Positions 16,706 through 25,969 of a DNA stretch of 64,000 bases are shown here, in pieces. The stretch is from Carboxylicivirga sp964602515. GTDB taxonomy: Bacteria > Bacteroidota > Bacteroidia > Bacteroidales > Marinilabiliaceae. The notes beneath the pieces are model-generated. The model was not told where the DNA came from. It saw only the letters and a program-made list of their open reading frames with translations, and did not search any database. The DNA lies in contig CAZRRJ010000001.1 of assembly GCA_964602515.1 (NCBI GenBank), positions 861,363 through 925,362 of the forward strand, given 5' to 3'. The translations under genes were made by a program, and so were the position numbers. Numbering within the stretch: position 1 is the stretch's first letter; each line of letters starts with the position of its first letter.

Positions 16706-16948
16706 ATAGGTTTTAATTACCTCCTATCATCGTATGCGCCTCAAGTCCACTCCCTTGACTAATCAATGGTGAATCGTTTTACGACAGTTGACCATTCATC
16801 AGAGATTAACGACATATATATCTGACTCTTATAGCTGTACGAATTTTAAATTTAAATTGAACTCAGTTTATTATAAATTCTGCTTAACGATTTTAATATT
16901 AAAAGTGTACTATTTGTTACATTTGCCCAACTTTTCATTTTGGTTGAT

Positions 16949-18916
16949 ATGGCATTTTTTAACAAAACAGGTAAATTGCAAAACGAATACCTGGTTCTTT
17001 TATACAGGTTAGTATTAATAATGTTTTTTTATAGCGCTTTCCGTGTTATATTTTTTCTTTTTAATACCAGCTTATTTCCAAATATTGAGCTATCCGGTTT
17101 TTTAACAATTATGAAAGGTGGCCTGATGTTTGACTTAAGCGCCATGCTTTACCTCAATCTATTATATGTCTTCCTGTACATTTTACCTCTACCATTTAAA
17201 TTTGGAACAGGTTACCAACGCTTTTTAAAGATCATTTATATCGGTATTAATAGTATTGGCTTTGCATTAAATTGTATTGATTTAATCTATTACCGTTTTA
17301 TTTTAAAGCGTACAACTTACAATGTTATTAACATCCTTGAAAATGAAACCAACATGGGTAAGTTATGGGGACAATTTTTAATTGACTATTGGTATGTCGG
17401 ACTCATCTTTATAACATCAGTATATACCCTACATATTTCTTATTCATTGCTAAAACCAAGAAAAGTACGAGTTTCTAAACCCTGGCTTTATCCTATTGTT
17501 GCATTAATAAACCTTACCCTGTTTTCTGCCTTTTCTGTTATTGGTATGAGGGGAGGTTACCGCCATTCAACTCGCCCTATTAATATGGCTAACGCTGGTA
17601 AGTATGTTAACTCACCCGATGAAATGGCCTTGGTGTTAAATACGCCATTTTGTATAATAAGAACATGGGGAAAAGCCAGCTTCACATCATACGATTATTA
17701 TAAATCAGAAGAAGAACTGGCCGCAATTTATACCCCAGTAATTCAGCCCAGACCTGATTGTAATAGTCAGAAAAAGAATGTTGTCATTATAATTTTAGAG
17801 AGTTTTAACCGGGAATATGTTGGTGTACTTAACAAGCAATTAGACCATGGCAACTATAAAGGCTACACACCTTTTTTAGATTCCCTTATTCAACATTCAC
17901 TGGTATTTCCAAATGCTTTTGCCAATGGGGCAAAATCAATAGATGCAATGCCCTCTGTTTTGGCAAGTATACCAGCATTGGTTTTACCATATATTGTTTC
18001 GGAGTACTCGTCAAACAAGATCAATTCATTTCCTTCTCTTTTGAAAGAAGAAGGCTATTCTACCGCATTTTTCCATGGTGCCCACAATGGTTCGATGGGA
18101 TTTGATTCCTTCGCTAAAGTTGCCGGATTTGATCGTTATATGGGCTTAAATGAATATAATAACGATGCCGATTTTGATGGTATGTGGGGAATCTGGGATG
18201 AACCATTCCTGCAATTCTATGCCAATGAAATGAATCAAATGAAAGAGCCTTTTATGACTTCTTTATTTTCTGTATCATCGCACCATCCTTTTAAAATTCC
18301 AGAAGAATATACCGGTGTTTTTCCCAAAGGTACTTTACCTGTACATCAATGTATAGGTTATACGGATAATGCTATCCGGAAGTTCTTTGAAACAGCTAAA
18401 ACAATGCCATGGTATGAGAATACGTTATTTGTGTTTACTGCTGATCATAGTTCAGCTTCTCAATTTCCTATCTCCAGAACGTCTGTTAATAAGTTTCAAG
18501 TGCCATTAATCTTCTTTAATCCTTCAGACAGTACCTTGCAGGGAATTAACCATGATATAGCACAACAAATAGATATTATGCCAACAGTATTAGGTTATTT
18601 AGGCTTTAACAAACCCTACCTTGCATTTGGTAACGATTTACTAAACGATAATTCCAGTCGTTTCTGCATTAATTATACAAATGGAAGTTACCAGCTAACA
18701 ATCAACAACTATACTATTCATTACGATGGACAAAATGTGATAAGTGCATTTGATACGGACAATGACCCTTACTTAAAACATAACTTAAAAAATACAACTG
18801 ATACTTATCAAAAGTACCTACCATTGATGAAAGCTATTATCCAACAATACAATAACAGGATGATTGATGACCGATTAACCGTTAATATAATGCGGAAAAA
18901 AGATGTCCAAAATTGA
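16949..18916 (+). CDS. LtaS-type sulfatase-fold membrane phosphotransferase
   Basis: Membrane protein of 655 residues with about five helices in the first 200 residues and a periplasmic alkaline-phosphatase-superfamily domain after them. The domain begins VVIIILESFNREYVG (metal-binding Glu). The nucleophile region is NGAKSIDAMPSVLASIP, with Ser or Thr acting as nucleophile in related enzymes. Later come HHPF, VFTADHSS and a metal-binding His region. Gram-negative relatives transfer phosphoglycerol or phosphoethanolamine to glycans or lipids; the actual acceptor here is unknown. The ATG at 16949 is preferred to the TTG at 16940. Confidence 0.85.
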   Translation: MAFFNKTGKLQNEYLVLLYRLVLIMFFYSAFRVIFFLFNTSLFPNIELSGFLTIMKGGLMFDLSAMLYLNLLYVFLYILPLPFKFGTGYQRFLKIIYIGINSIGFALNCIDLIYYRFILKRTTYNVINILENETNMGKLWGQFLIDYWYVGLIFITSVYTLHISYSLLKPRKVRVSKPWLYPIVALINLTLFSAFSVIGMRGGYRHSTRPINMANAGKYVNSPDEMALVLNTPFCIIRTWGKASFTSYDYYKSEEELAAIYTPVIQPRPDCNSQKKNVVIIILESFNREYVGVLNKQLDHGNYKGYTPFLDSLIQHSLVFPNAFANGAKSIDAMPSVLASIPALVLPYIVSEYSSNKINSFPSLLKEEGYSTAFFHGAHNGSMGFDSFAKVAGFDRYMGLNEYNNDADFDGMWGIWDEPFLQFYANEMNQMKEPFMTSLFSVSSHHPFKIPEEYTGVFPKGTLPVHQCIGYTDNAIRKFFETAKTMPWYENTLFVFTADHSSASQFPISRTSVNKFQVPLIFFNPSDSTLQGINHDIAQQIDIMPTVLGYLGFNKPYLAFGNDLLNDNSSRFCINYTNGSYQLTINNYTIHYDGQNVISAFDTDNDPYLKHNLKNTTDTYQKYLPLMKAIIQQYNNRMIDDRLTVNIMRKKDVQN

Positions 18917-18920
18917 AAGT

Positions 18921-19654
18921 CATTGAGGCAGATACTGTGATAGGAGATTTTGCTTATTCAGGAAAATAATTTGATCTATAGAAAAGACAACAACATCCAG
19001 ACTTTATCGGAATTAAATCCTAAAAAAACATAAGATAGAGCTGACCATCATCACTCAACAACTCAATATTGAAATGCCAGAAAAGTATTAGAAACAATAC
19101 TTCATCATTGAAAAAGTTTGGGAACAGCAAAAAGTATAAGTTTACTACAGGTAAATCACCAGTCTATCAAAAAGCTATATACGCCCAATTATACGCGGCA
19201 AATAAACCAAAGCTATAATTTGGAGCTAAAGTTAATAAACTACAAATCAATGGTATCAGCATAAGTTTTGATACTTTAATGAAGAAACTCGTTTCCAATC
19301 AACTATTCGCCTGTCACAATCCCTAACTCACACAAAAGTATGGTTACCGGAGTTGATGCAATTTATGCCACAAATACTAATCGCAAGTTTACTTCTTCTA
19401 ATAATATCAGAACCTATTTTGTTAGAAAAGCCAGGGCTGGTAAATACGAGTATCATCGCAAGCAGTTGGCAGCACAGGTAAAAAAGAGTGGGCAACCAAA
19501 TCTGGAAGGAAGTTTTGAAAAGGATAAGCAACATTATTACCTGAATCGTATCAAAGTCAGAACCAAAGAGGGCGAATACAAGAAGGTCTTGTTTAAATAT
19601 CCTAAATCATTATTAGCCAAGAATCAAACAAGAGATTGGTGTGTCCAATGTTAA
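18921..19654 (+). pseudogene. Decayed IS1182/IS5-like DDE transposase
   Basis: A heavily mutated transposase tail. In different frames one can read VIGDFAYSGK near 18935, YIRPIIRGK near 19180 followed by FGAKV, and finally a longer intact stretch (19340-19654) beginning MVTGVDAIYATNTNRKFTSSNNIRT and continuing LEGSFEKDKQHYYLNRI. These are consecutive landmarks of DDE transposases of the IS1182/IS5-related groups. Multiple stops and frameshifts separate them, and the N-terminal half is missing. The 104-residue frame at the end could in principle be expressed but has no complete catalytic domain. Confidence 0.75.
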
Positions 19655-19699
19655 CTAAAAAAACACGAATTACACCTCAAAATATAGTTTTATAAAAAC

Positions 19700-19733
19700 A
19701 AATGAGGCTAATCTGCACAGATTAACCTCATTT
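19700..19733. terminator. Bidirectional-type hairpin
   Basis: Arms AAATGAGGCTAATCTG and CAGATTAACCTCATTT form a 16-bp stem with one mismatch and a 2-base loop. It lies between the transposase relic and the end of the minus-strand coiled-coil gene and could end transcription from either side. Confidence 0.55.
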
Positions 19734-19860
19734 AAGTAACTTATGAAATAGCCTATTTAGCCAATATTACATCCATATATTTATACTATTAAAAATAGGA
19801 AGAGTTTTTCAGTGACTTTCATTTTCGCCCCCTACCCCTCTTAATCGTGCCAATCTATTC

Positions 19861-20457
19861 CTAAAATTTATGCTTTAACTTTTCATCCATCAACTCACGC
19901 GCAATTTTCTGTTCCCGCTTTAACGCAGACTTACGGTGAGCTTCATATTCGTCTTCTATTTCTGCCAATCGGTGCTTAGTCTCATTTGTAACAGCATGGC
20001 TACGCTTATACATCAAGAAAACCACAACTACTATTACTGTTAACCCTAATACAATGCACCACATAATGGTATTGTATATTGTTTTTGAAACTTCTAAACC
20101 CAAAAACTCCATACTATTTCTGGATTCACTTGTTGCTGTAAGGTTTTTACTTAATTCCTTTATTTTATTGTCTTTATCTGAAACAGTACTTTGCAGTTGC
20201 GCTATTTCCTTATTTTGAGTAATTAGTCTTGTTTTATATTCACCTATACTATCAACCGAGTTTTTCATTAATAGATTAAATGTTGATATCTTAACCACTT
20301 TATAACGCTCATATGTTTCCGAATTTTTAAAAACATATTCAAATTGCCCATTAAGGTCTAAGGTGTCAAACTTTGCTTCTAAAACACTCTTTTGAGCAAA
20401 AATATTTGACCAGGTAATTAATAACAAAATAGTGCAAAGCAACTTAATATCTTTCAT
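19861..20457 (-). CDS. Exported coiled-coil protein with one TM helix
   Basis: Protein of 198 residues, unrecognised as to function. The signal peptide MKDIKLLCTILLLITWSNIFAQ is followed by about 50 residues resembling a short sensor-like region and a coiled coil (residues about 75-110). One transmembrane helix (about 128-150) precedes a charged cytosolic helix rich in Glu, Lys and Arg. I chose the ATG at 20457, which starts at the signal peptide, over the upstream start at 20484. Similar Bacteroidota proteins exist as stand-alone genes without a known role. Confidence 0.6.
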   Translation of the reverse strand: MKDIKLLCTILLLITWSNIFAQKSVLEAKFDTLDLNGQFEYVFKNSETYERYKVVKISTFNLLMKNSVDSIGEYKTRLITQNKEIAQLQSTVSDKDNKIKELSKNLTATSESRNSMEFLGLEVSKTIYNTIMWCIVLGLTVIVVVVFLMYKRSHAVTNETKHRLAEIEDEYEAHRKSALKREQKIARELMDEKLKHKF

Positions 20458-20782
20458 ATGATTATATTTTCTTTCAATTGCCATATGGAACTTACCTGAA
20501 AATAATTATCCTCATGTGTGAGAATTTTTTCTAATGGTTCATTTCACATGATTTAGATTTTTTTATACTTACATTAACTGACTAACGTGGCTTTTCAATA
20601 TTATATTGCTTAACTAATCAGATATTTGCTAAGTCAAATGTATCCATTATTCCTCAAATTATTAAACCTAAGGCCAACGATTTATTTTCTTTTAGCAAAA
20701 AAAGCAAATTATTACACAAAATAAAAAAGCCCACCAAAATTGATGTGTCCCAAAAAGCAGGCCCTTTAATATCATTTTTCAC
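20458..20782. other. Intergenic stretch, no gene seen
   Basis: AT-rich spacer between the end of argS and the coiled-coil gene. A minus-strand T-rich stretch just after argS (about 20715-20760, with GGGC before TTTTTT) may be part of the argS terminator, but the stem is weak. Confidence 0.4.
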
Positions 20783-22576
20783 TTACATGCGTTGCGGAAC
20801 ATCAATCCCCATCATCCACATACCATTCTTTATAACATTACCAACATTCTTACATAACAACAAACGCATTGATCGTTTTGCCTCATCCTCTTCAACTGCA
20901 ATTGGTGATTCATGATAAAACTGGTTGAATTCTTTTACCAAATCATAAATGTAATTAGCAATTAACGCAGGACTAAATACGTTACCTGCTTCTGCTACAA
21001 CATTTGGAAAATTTGAGATCATCCGCATCAATTGAATTTCTTTTTCTGAAACTACTGTTTTAACATTAGCTTGTTCTGGAACAACATAGCCCTTTGCTTC
21101 AGCCTTATTTTTAACAGACTGAATACGAGCATAAGTATATTGAATAAATGGACCAGTATTACCATTAAAATCTATCGATTCTTTCGGATCAAAAGTCATA
21201 TTCTTACGCGGATCAACTTTAAGAATAAAATACTTTAAAGCACCTAAAGCAATAATTCGATATACTTCTTCTGCCTCTTCATCAGAATATCCTTCCAGCT
21301 TTCCAAGTTCTTTTGACATCTCACGTGCTGTATTGATCATATCCTGCATCAAATCATCAGCATCTACAACCGTTCCCTCACGCGATTTCATTTTTCCCTC
21401 TGGCAATTCAACCATTCCGTAGCTAAAATGTACCAAATCCTTACCCCATTTTAACCCAAGGCGATCAAGAAGAATTGCCAATACTTTAAAATGATAGTTT
21501 TGTTCGTTACCAACAACATATACCATTTTATCAATATCATAATCATCGTAACGCAACTTAGCCGTACCAATATCCTGGGTCATATACACACTGGTTCCAT
21601 CGGTACGTAAGAGAAGTTTCTCATCCAAACCATCCTTTTCAAGATTGGCCCATACACTCTTATCTTCTCTTTTATAAAAGACGTTTTTCTCAAGGCCTTC
21701 AAGCACCATGTCACGACCTATTTTATAGGTATCCGACTCATAATAGATTTTATCAAAGTCAACACCCATATTCTTGTAAGTCACATCAAAACCGGCATAA
21801 ACCCACTTATTCATTTGCTCCCATAAAGAATATACCTCCAGATCATGTGCTTCCCATTTCAGAAGCATCTCACGTGCTTCCTTCATTAATAAAGACGCTG
21901 CTTCCGCTTCCTCCTTCGTTTTTCCTCCTTCAATCAAAGAAGCTTGTTCTTTTTTATATTCCTGATCAAATTTCACATAAAAATCACCTACCAAATGGTC
22001 ACCTTTCTTTCCGGTTGATTCAGGCGTTTGTCCTTCACCCCACTTTTTCCACGCTAACATCGACTTACATATATGAATACCTCTGTCATTTACAATATTC
22101 GTCTTCACCACCCTATTACCGTTGGCCGAAACAATACGCGATAAAGAATAGCCTAATAAGTTATTACGGATATGCCCCAAATGAAGTGGTTTATTTGTAT
22201 TTGGTGATGAATATTCAATCATTATTAATGGTGAACTATCAGTAGCTGTCCGGATACCATAGTTTTCATTATTGGCATTTTTATTTAAAGTGTCGATCCA
22301 GTACGATGTCGATAACTGAAGATTCAAAAAGCCTTTGATTACCTCAAATCCATCCACATGCTCACAGTCATTCTTTACAAATTCGCCCAAATCATTACCC
22401 GTTTCAATTGGGTTCTTTTTCGAAATTTTTAACAAGGGAAATACAACAACCGTGTAATCACCTTTCATATCTTTTCTCGTAAGTTGAAGCTGGATAGATT
22501 CTGCTGAAATTTCGGCATTATATAATTCTTTTACTGCTTTAACTACCGAAACTTTTACCTGACTTTCAATTATCAT
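20783..22576 (-). CDS. argS: Arginyl-tRNA synthetase
   Basis: Class I aminoacyl-tRNA synthetase of 597 residues that charges tRNA-Arg. It contains the N-terminal additional domain with GFLNLQLS, the HIGH signature as HLGH at residues 132-135 (SSPNTNKPLHLGHIRNN), VNDRGIHICKS, VGNEQNYHFKV and the KMSKS-equivalent GKMKSREGTVV. The anticodon-binding DALR domain ends with the usual short C terminus after KNGMWMMGIDVPQRM. It is a single gene with its own promoter. Confidence 0.97.
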   Translation of the reverse strand: MIIESQVKVSVVKAVKELYNAEISAESIQLQLTRKDMKGDYTVVVFPLLKISKKNPIETGNDLGEFVKNDCEHVDGFEVIKGFLNLQLSTSYWIDTLNKNANNENYGIRTATDSSPLIMIEYSSPNTNKPLHLGHIRNNLLGYSLSRIVSANGNRVVKTNIVNDRGIHICKSMLAWKKWGEGQTPESTGKKGDHLVGDFYVKFDQEYKKEQASLIEGGKTKEEAEAASLLMKEAREMLLKWEAHDLEVYSLWEQMNKWVYAGFDVTYKNMGVDFDKIYYESDTYKIGRDMVLEGLEKNVFYKREDKSVWANLEKDGLDEKLLLRTDGTSVYMTQDIGTAKLRYDDYDIDKMVYVVGNEQNYHFKVLAILLDRLGLKWGKDLVHFSYGMVELPEGKMKSREGTVVDADDLMQDMINTAREMSKELGKLEGYSDEEAEEVYRIIALGALKYFILKVDPRKNMTFDPKESIDFNGNTGPFIQYTYARIQSVKNKAEAKGYVVPEQANVKTVVSEKEIQLMRMISNFPNVVAEAGNVFSPALIANYIYDLVKEFNQFYHESPIAVEEDEAKRSMRLLLCKNVGNVIKNGMWMMGIDVPQRM

Positions 22577-22611
22577 TTTCTTATCTTTATTATCCTCATT
22601 TTATAATTGTA

Positions 22612-22645
22612 CAAATATAATTAAGATAATACTTACGAGATACAA
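22612..22645 (-). promoter_or_regulatory. Promoter of argS
   Basis: On the minus strand TATATTTG (22619-22612) matches the -7 consensus, with TTG (22645-22643) 23 bp upstream as a possible -33 element. The box is 36 bp before the argS ATG. Confidence 0.45.
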
Positions 22646-22951
22646 GAATAATTGATAAAATGTATAATTATAACGTTTATTCGTTTAGATCGATTAAATT
22701 GTGTTTAATCTGGCTATTTCAGAAGTAAGACTAAAAAAGAAATGTTAAAGGTAGATCTTAACGGGTTATTATGGTGAAAGAGCCTCTTATCGTTTTTTTG
22801 TTATACGCTTAAGGTAGTGATAGTTATTTAATTATCAATTAAGTAAGTTAACTCATAAACACCCCTGTATAGCATCCAACTAATTAAGATCTTGCACCAA
22901 GCTCAATTTAATTGAAATATTACAACAAAGAGCTTACTAGAAAAAAATATT
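22646..22951. other. Intergenic stretch, no gene seen
   Basis: About 300 bp of AT-rich sequence between the argS promoter and the end of the TonB-C-like gene. No ORF, repeat or RNA gene is recognised. Confidence 0.4.
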
Positions 22952-23611
22952 TTATTCTAATTCAAATTCTATGGTAATATAATATTCACTGGCAACAAGC
23001 TGTCCTGAATGAGTAGCACATAAAAACTCCCAATCATCAGGAATAGTTTTAGCAACATTTATCACCGCTTTATCTATAATAGGGTGCAGTTTCTCCGCAA
23101 TATAAAAGCCATACACCTTCCCTTCTGTATTTACTTTAAGTGCTAACACAAGCTTTCCTTCTATATCCTTTTCTTTAGCTTCAGACGGGTACCCCAAGTT
23201 GGTAACCAAATATAAATATGGAATTAACGGGCTACCTTTATACAAACAGGGAGTTTTCTTTTTCAAATCATGGCGGGTTCGCCCACTAATAGATACAAGC
23301 TCATTTAAATCATAGTTATATTCATATTCAAAAATTCCATTCAGACTAAAGTAACGCCACCTGCCTACTTTCTTATTTTGGACATAACGCCCCTTTTCAA
23401 TTACTTTACCTTTATAATAAATACTGCAGTGTCCATGACGCACACTTGTATCACTCATACTTACATTGTAAACCTCTTTAAACAACCCATTATAATGAAT
23501 TTTAACCTCCTGCCCCTGAGCATACAAATACCCACCAAGAATTTGGCTTAAATGAATAATAGCAAAAACAAACAACTTGTTTAAGTTGAGTTTAAAACAT
23601 TTAAATATCAT
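22952..23611 (-). CDS. Exported protein with MORN-like repeat and TonB C-terminal-like domain
   Basis: Protein of 219 residues. A signal-peptide-like N terminus (IIHLSQILGGYLYAQG) is followed by a short antitoxin/MORN-type repeat segment (GHCSIYYKGKVIEKGRYVQNKKVGRW). The C-terminal 80 residues (GKLVLALKVNTEGKVYGFYIAEK to YYITIEFELE) have the strand-helix-strand pattern of TonB C-terminal domains, including the LHPIIDKAVINVAK helix. The initial transmembrane anchor and proline-rich linker of true TonB are missing, so it is not a canonical energy transducer. I chose the ATG at 23611 over the TTG at 23638. Confidence 0.65.
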   Translation of the reverse strand: MIFKCFKLNLNKLFVFAIIHLSQILGGYLYAQGQEVKIHYNGLFKEVYNVSMSDTSVRHGHCSIYYKGKVIEKGRYVQNKKVGRWRYFSLNGIFEYEYNYDLNELVSISGRTRHDLKKKTPCLYKGSPLIPYLYLVTNLGYPSEAKEKDIEGKLVLALKVNTEGKVYGFYIAEKLHPIIDKAVINVAKTIPDDWEFLCATHSGQLVASEYYITIEFELE

Positions 23612-23900
23612 ACCTCGAAATAAATGTTGAAAATACAATATTTTAACAAGAGAGCAATTCTTTCTAATAATTCAATTGATTAGCAAAATTAGCATATAGG
23701 ATTTTAAATTATTATTTTCAAAAATATTTTAACTCTGGTTGCGTATTAGTAATTTACTATAAATATTGAAAATGCAATAAATTAATACATTGTTGGAAAT
23801 GAATAAATACCTCAGCAGTAGAATACGTTGTAAGATTATCTCAATTTATTATAGTTTTTCTATTACATAATCAGAATTTTTAACCAAAGTAGACCACTAC

Positions 23901-24596
23901 ATGAAAGAGATACTGGATGAATTAATATCATCATTAGATGACTACGTATTATCTAAGTTTGAAAAAAAAGTACTAAGTGCAAGACTTAATTCCCAACATT
24001 TTGGTAAAGCAGAACTCTTAAAGCTAAGAACTGAACTCTTTACACTAGCAAAAGAAAAAAGTACGGATTCAAAACAAAAGCAACTTATTAAATGGCTTGA
24101 GGATGCAAACAATTTACTTCTGCCGGATTCAATTGACACATCTTATTGTCGCACATATTTTAGCCCCGGGCACGATTGCCTAAATGCTATAATTCAACAA
24201 CTAAATACTTGTCTAACAGAAGTTGATATTTGCGTTTTTACAATAAGTGATAACCGCATACGCGATGCTATTACTGATGCTATTAACCGAGGCATAAATG
24301 TTAGGATTATTACTGATGATGATAAAGTCAATGACCGTGGCTCTGATATCATGTTTTTATCAGAAAAAGGTGCAAAAGTTAAAATCGATCATTCACGTCA
24401 CCACATGCACCATAAATTTGCCCTCTTTGATAATGAAGTTCTTTTAAGTGGTAGTTATAACTGGACACGCAGTGCTACGGAATTTAACCAAGAAAACATC
24501 ATTATAACCAATAATATTCATGCAGTAAGTAATTACAAAAATGAATTTGAACGCTTATGGCAAATCATGTTTGAATTACAAGGTGTCGGTTCCTGA
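23901..24596 (+). CDS. Phospholipase D-like nuclease (Nuc/MitoPLD type)
   Basis: Protein of 231 residues with a single HKD motif: His170, Lys172 and Asp177 in HHKFALFD, followed by GSYNWTRSA. Single-HKD enzymes act as dimers and include Nuc nuclease and mitochondrial cardiolipin hydrolase. The ISDNRIRDAITDAINRGINVRIITDDD stretch is the usual preceding beta-alpha unit. The N-terminal 75 residues form a helical lysine/glutamate-rich extension not found in Nuc. There is no signal peptide, so action on nucleic acid or lipid inside the cell is likely. No neighbouring restriction or defence gene is visible. Confidence 0.8.
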   Translation: MKEILDELISSLDDYVLSKFEKKVLSARLNSQHFGKAELLKLRTELFTLAKEKSTDSKQKQLIKWLEDANNLLLPDSIDTSYCRTYFSPGHDCLNAIIQQLNTCLTEVDICVFTISDNRIRDAITDAINRGINVRIITDDDKVNDRGSDIMFLSEKGAKVKIDHSRHHMHHKFALFDNEVLLSGSYNWTRSATEFNQENIIITNNIHAVSNYKNEFERLWQIMFELQGVGS

Positions 24597-24936
24597 AATA
24601 GTATTCTTCCTGTTTATTTTATCACAAAGTGAAAGTCTTTTAGTATCAAAATTTTATAAAAAACCTTTTTTGAATAAATATGCAAAAACAATACACTAAA
24701 TTCGTATTGGCTTTTGACTGGAATTTCCTTCCGGCAAGGACAACTCCATCACAGCAGCCTTAGGTCGATTTCGGCCAAAAGCCACTTTTTCAAAATCTAT
24801 ACCATTAAAAATTTCATACCTAAAAAGTCTGGTGTTCATGCTTTCTTTGCACTGAAAATACTTTACAATAGTCCACTATTATCTCAAAATACTCAGTACT
24901 AAATGACATAAACCATAACTTTATGTGGCTTTAACT
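24597..24936. other. Intergenic stretch, no gene seen
   Basis: Spacer between convergent genes. A 62-codon frame at 24714-24902 has no coding character and was not called. No clear terminator is seen. Confidence 0.4.
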
Positions 24937-25887
24937 TTATGCCAAACACTGGTTAATAAACTTTTTCCCTTGCCAAGTATTTCTTTCCTCCAGGCGTTTC
25001 TCTACCTTAGCCACAAACTCAAAATTTTTTATTCCCCATTTTGGTGCAATCAATAAATCATAGGGAGCCTGGCTAATAAATCGTTCCATAACAATAGCAG
25101 GGTTCATCAACTCCAAAAAATCCACAATTAAATCAATAAAATCTTCTATTGTAAATAAGTCAAAGTAAGTTGGATCTTTCTCATATTGTTTGGCAAAAAC
25201 ACTGCCTTTAACTATCTGCAGTTGGTGCAGTTTCAGAAAGCTGATTGGTAATTTTGAAACTTCAACAGCATGATGCAATAAATGTGCCCTGTCCTCTCCA
25301 GGTAATCCTAATATCAGATGCAAACCAACAGGAATACCTGCTTTTGAAATACGTTCAGCCGCATCAATCGTTTCCTCGTATGAATGTCCACGATTAATCT
25401 GCTCCAACGTTTTATCAGAAGTTGATTCTGCCCCTAACTCAATGGCAATATAATACTCTTTTCGCCATTCTTTTAATGTAACAAGTAAATCATCTGATAT
25501 ACAATCAGGACGCGTACCTAACACAATACCACTTACCTTTGGATGACTTAAAGCTTGCTGGTACTGCTCTATTAAATAAGACGTTTCGCCATAGGTGTTA
25601 CTATAAGCCTGAAAGTAAGCCAGGTACTTCTGTGTCTGATATTTCGATCTAAAAAATGAACGTCCCTTTTCTATCTGCTCCTGAATGTTTAGTTCAGGCT
25701 CGCAATACGATGGATTAAAAGTACTGTTATTGCAAAATGCACAGCCTCCGGTTCCTTTAGAACCATCACGATTAGGGCAAGTAAAGCCTGCATTAACAGA
25801 TACCTTTTGAACCCTTCCTCCAAATATTTTCCTGATGTATGAACTATAATCGTTATAGCGCTTATTGTGCCCCCACTGGAATTGCAT
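24937..25887 (-). CDS. TIGR01212-type radical SAM protein (YhcC family)
   Basis: Radical SAM enzyme of 316 residues. The [4Fe-4S]-binding cysteines are in the segment NAGFTCPNRDGSKGTGGCAFC, the extended CX(n)CxxC spacing of the YhcC family, followed by NNSTFNPSYC. GTRPDCISDDL, IELGAESTSDKTLEQINRGH and HLILGLPGE are further radical SAM landmarks. The molecular substrate of the family is not firmly established. The gene is 82 bp downstream of a lactonase-like gene on the same strand. Confidence 0.9.
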   Translation of the reverse strand: MQFQWGHNKRYNDYSSYIRKIFGGRVQKVSVNAGFTCPNRDGSKGTGGCAFCNNSTFNPSYCEPELNIQEQIEKGRSFFRSKYQTQKYLAYFQAYSNTYGETSYLIEQYQQALSHPKVSGIVLGTRPDCISDDLLVTLKEWRKEYYIAIELGAESTSDKTLEQINRGHSYEETIDAAERISKAGIPVGLHLILGLPGEDRAHLLHHAVEVSKLPISFLKLHQLQIVKGSVFAKQYEKDPTYFDLFTIEDFIDLIVDFLELMNPAIVMERFISQAPYDLLIAPKWGIKNFEFVAKVEKRLEERNTWQGKKFINQCLA

Positions 25888-25969
25888 ATTATATTATTTT
25901 AGGGTCGCAAATATAAGGATAAAGATTAAGCTCTTAGAAAGCGCTACTTAAATAGCGAATAGCATATTA

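Noticed and set aside
16788..17012. 74-codon plus-strand frame overlapping the start of the LtaS-type gene
   Set aside because: It overlaps the real start region of the large protein, and no functional sequence is visible.
24714..24902. 62-codon plus-strand frame in the gap after the PLD nuclease
   Set aside because: No signal, motif or promoter, and composition is not protein-like.
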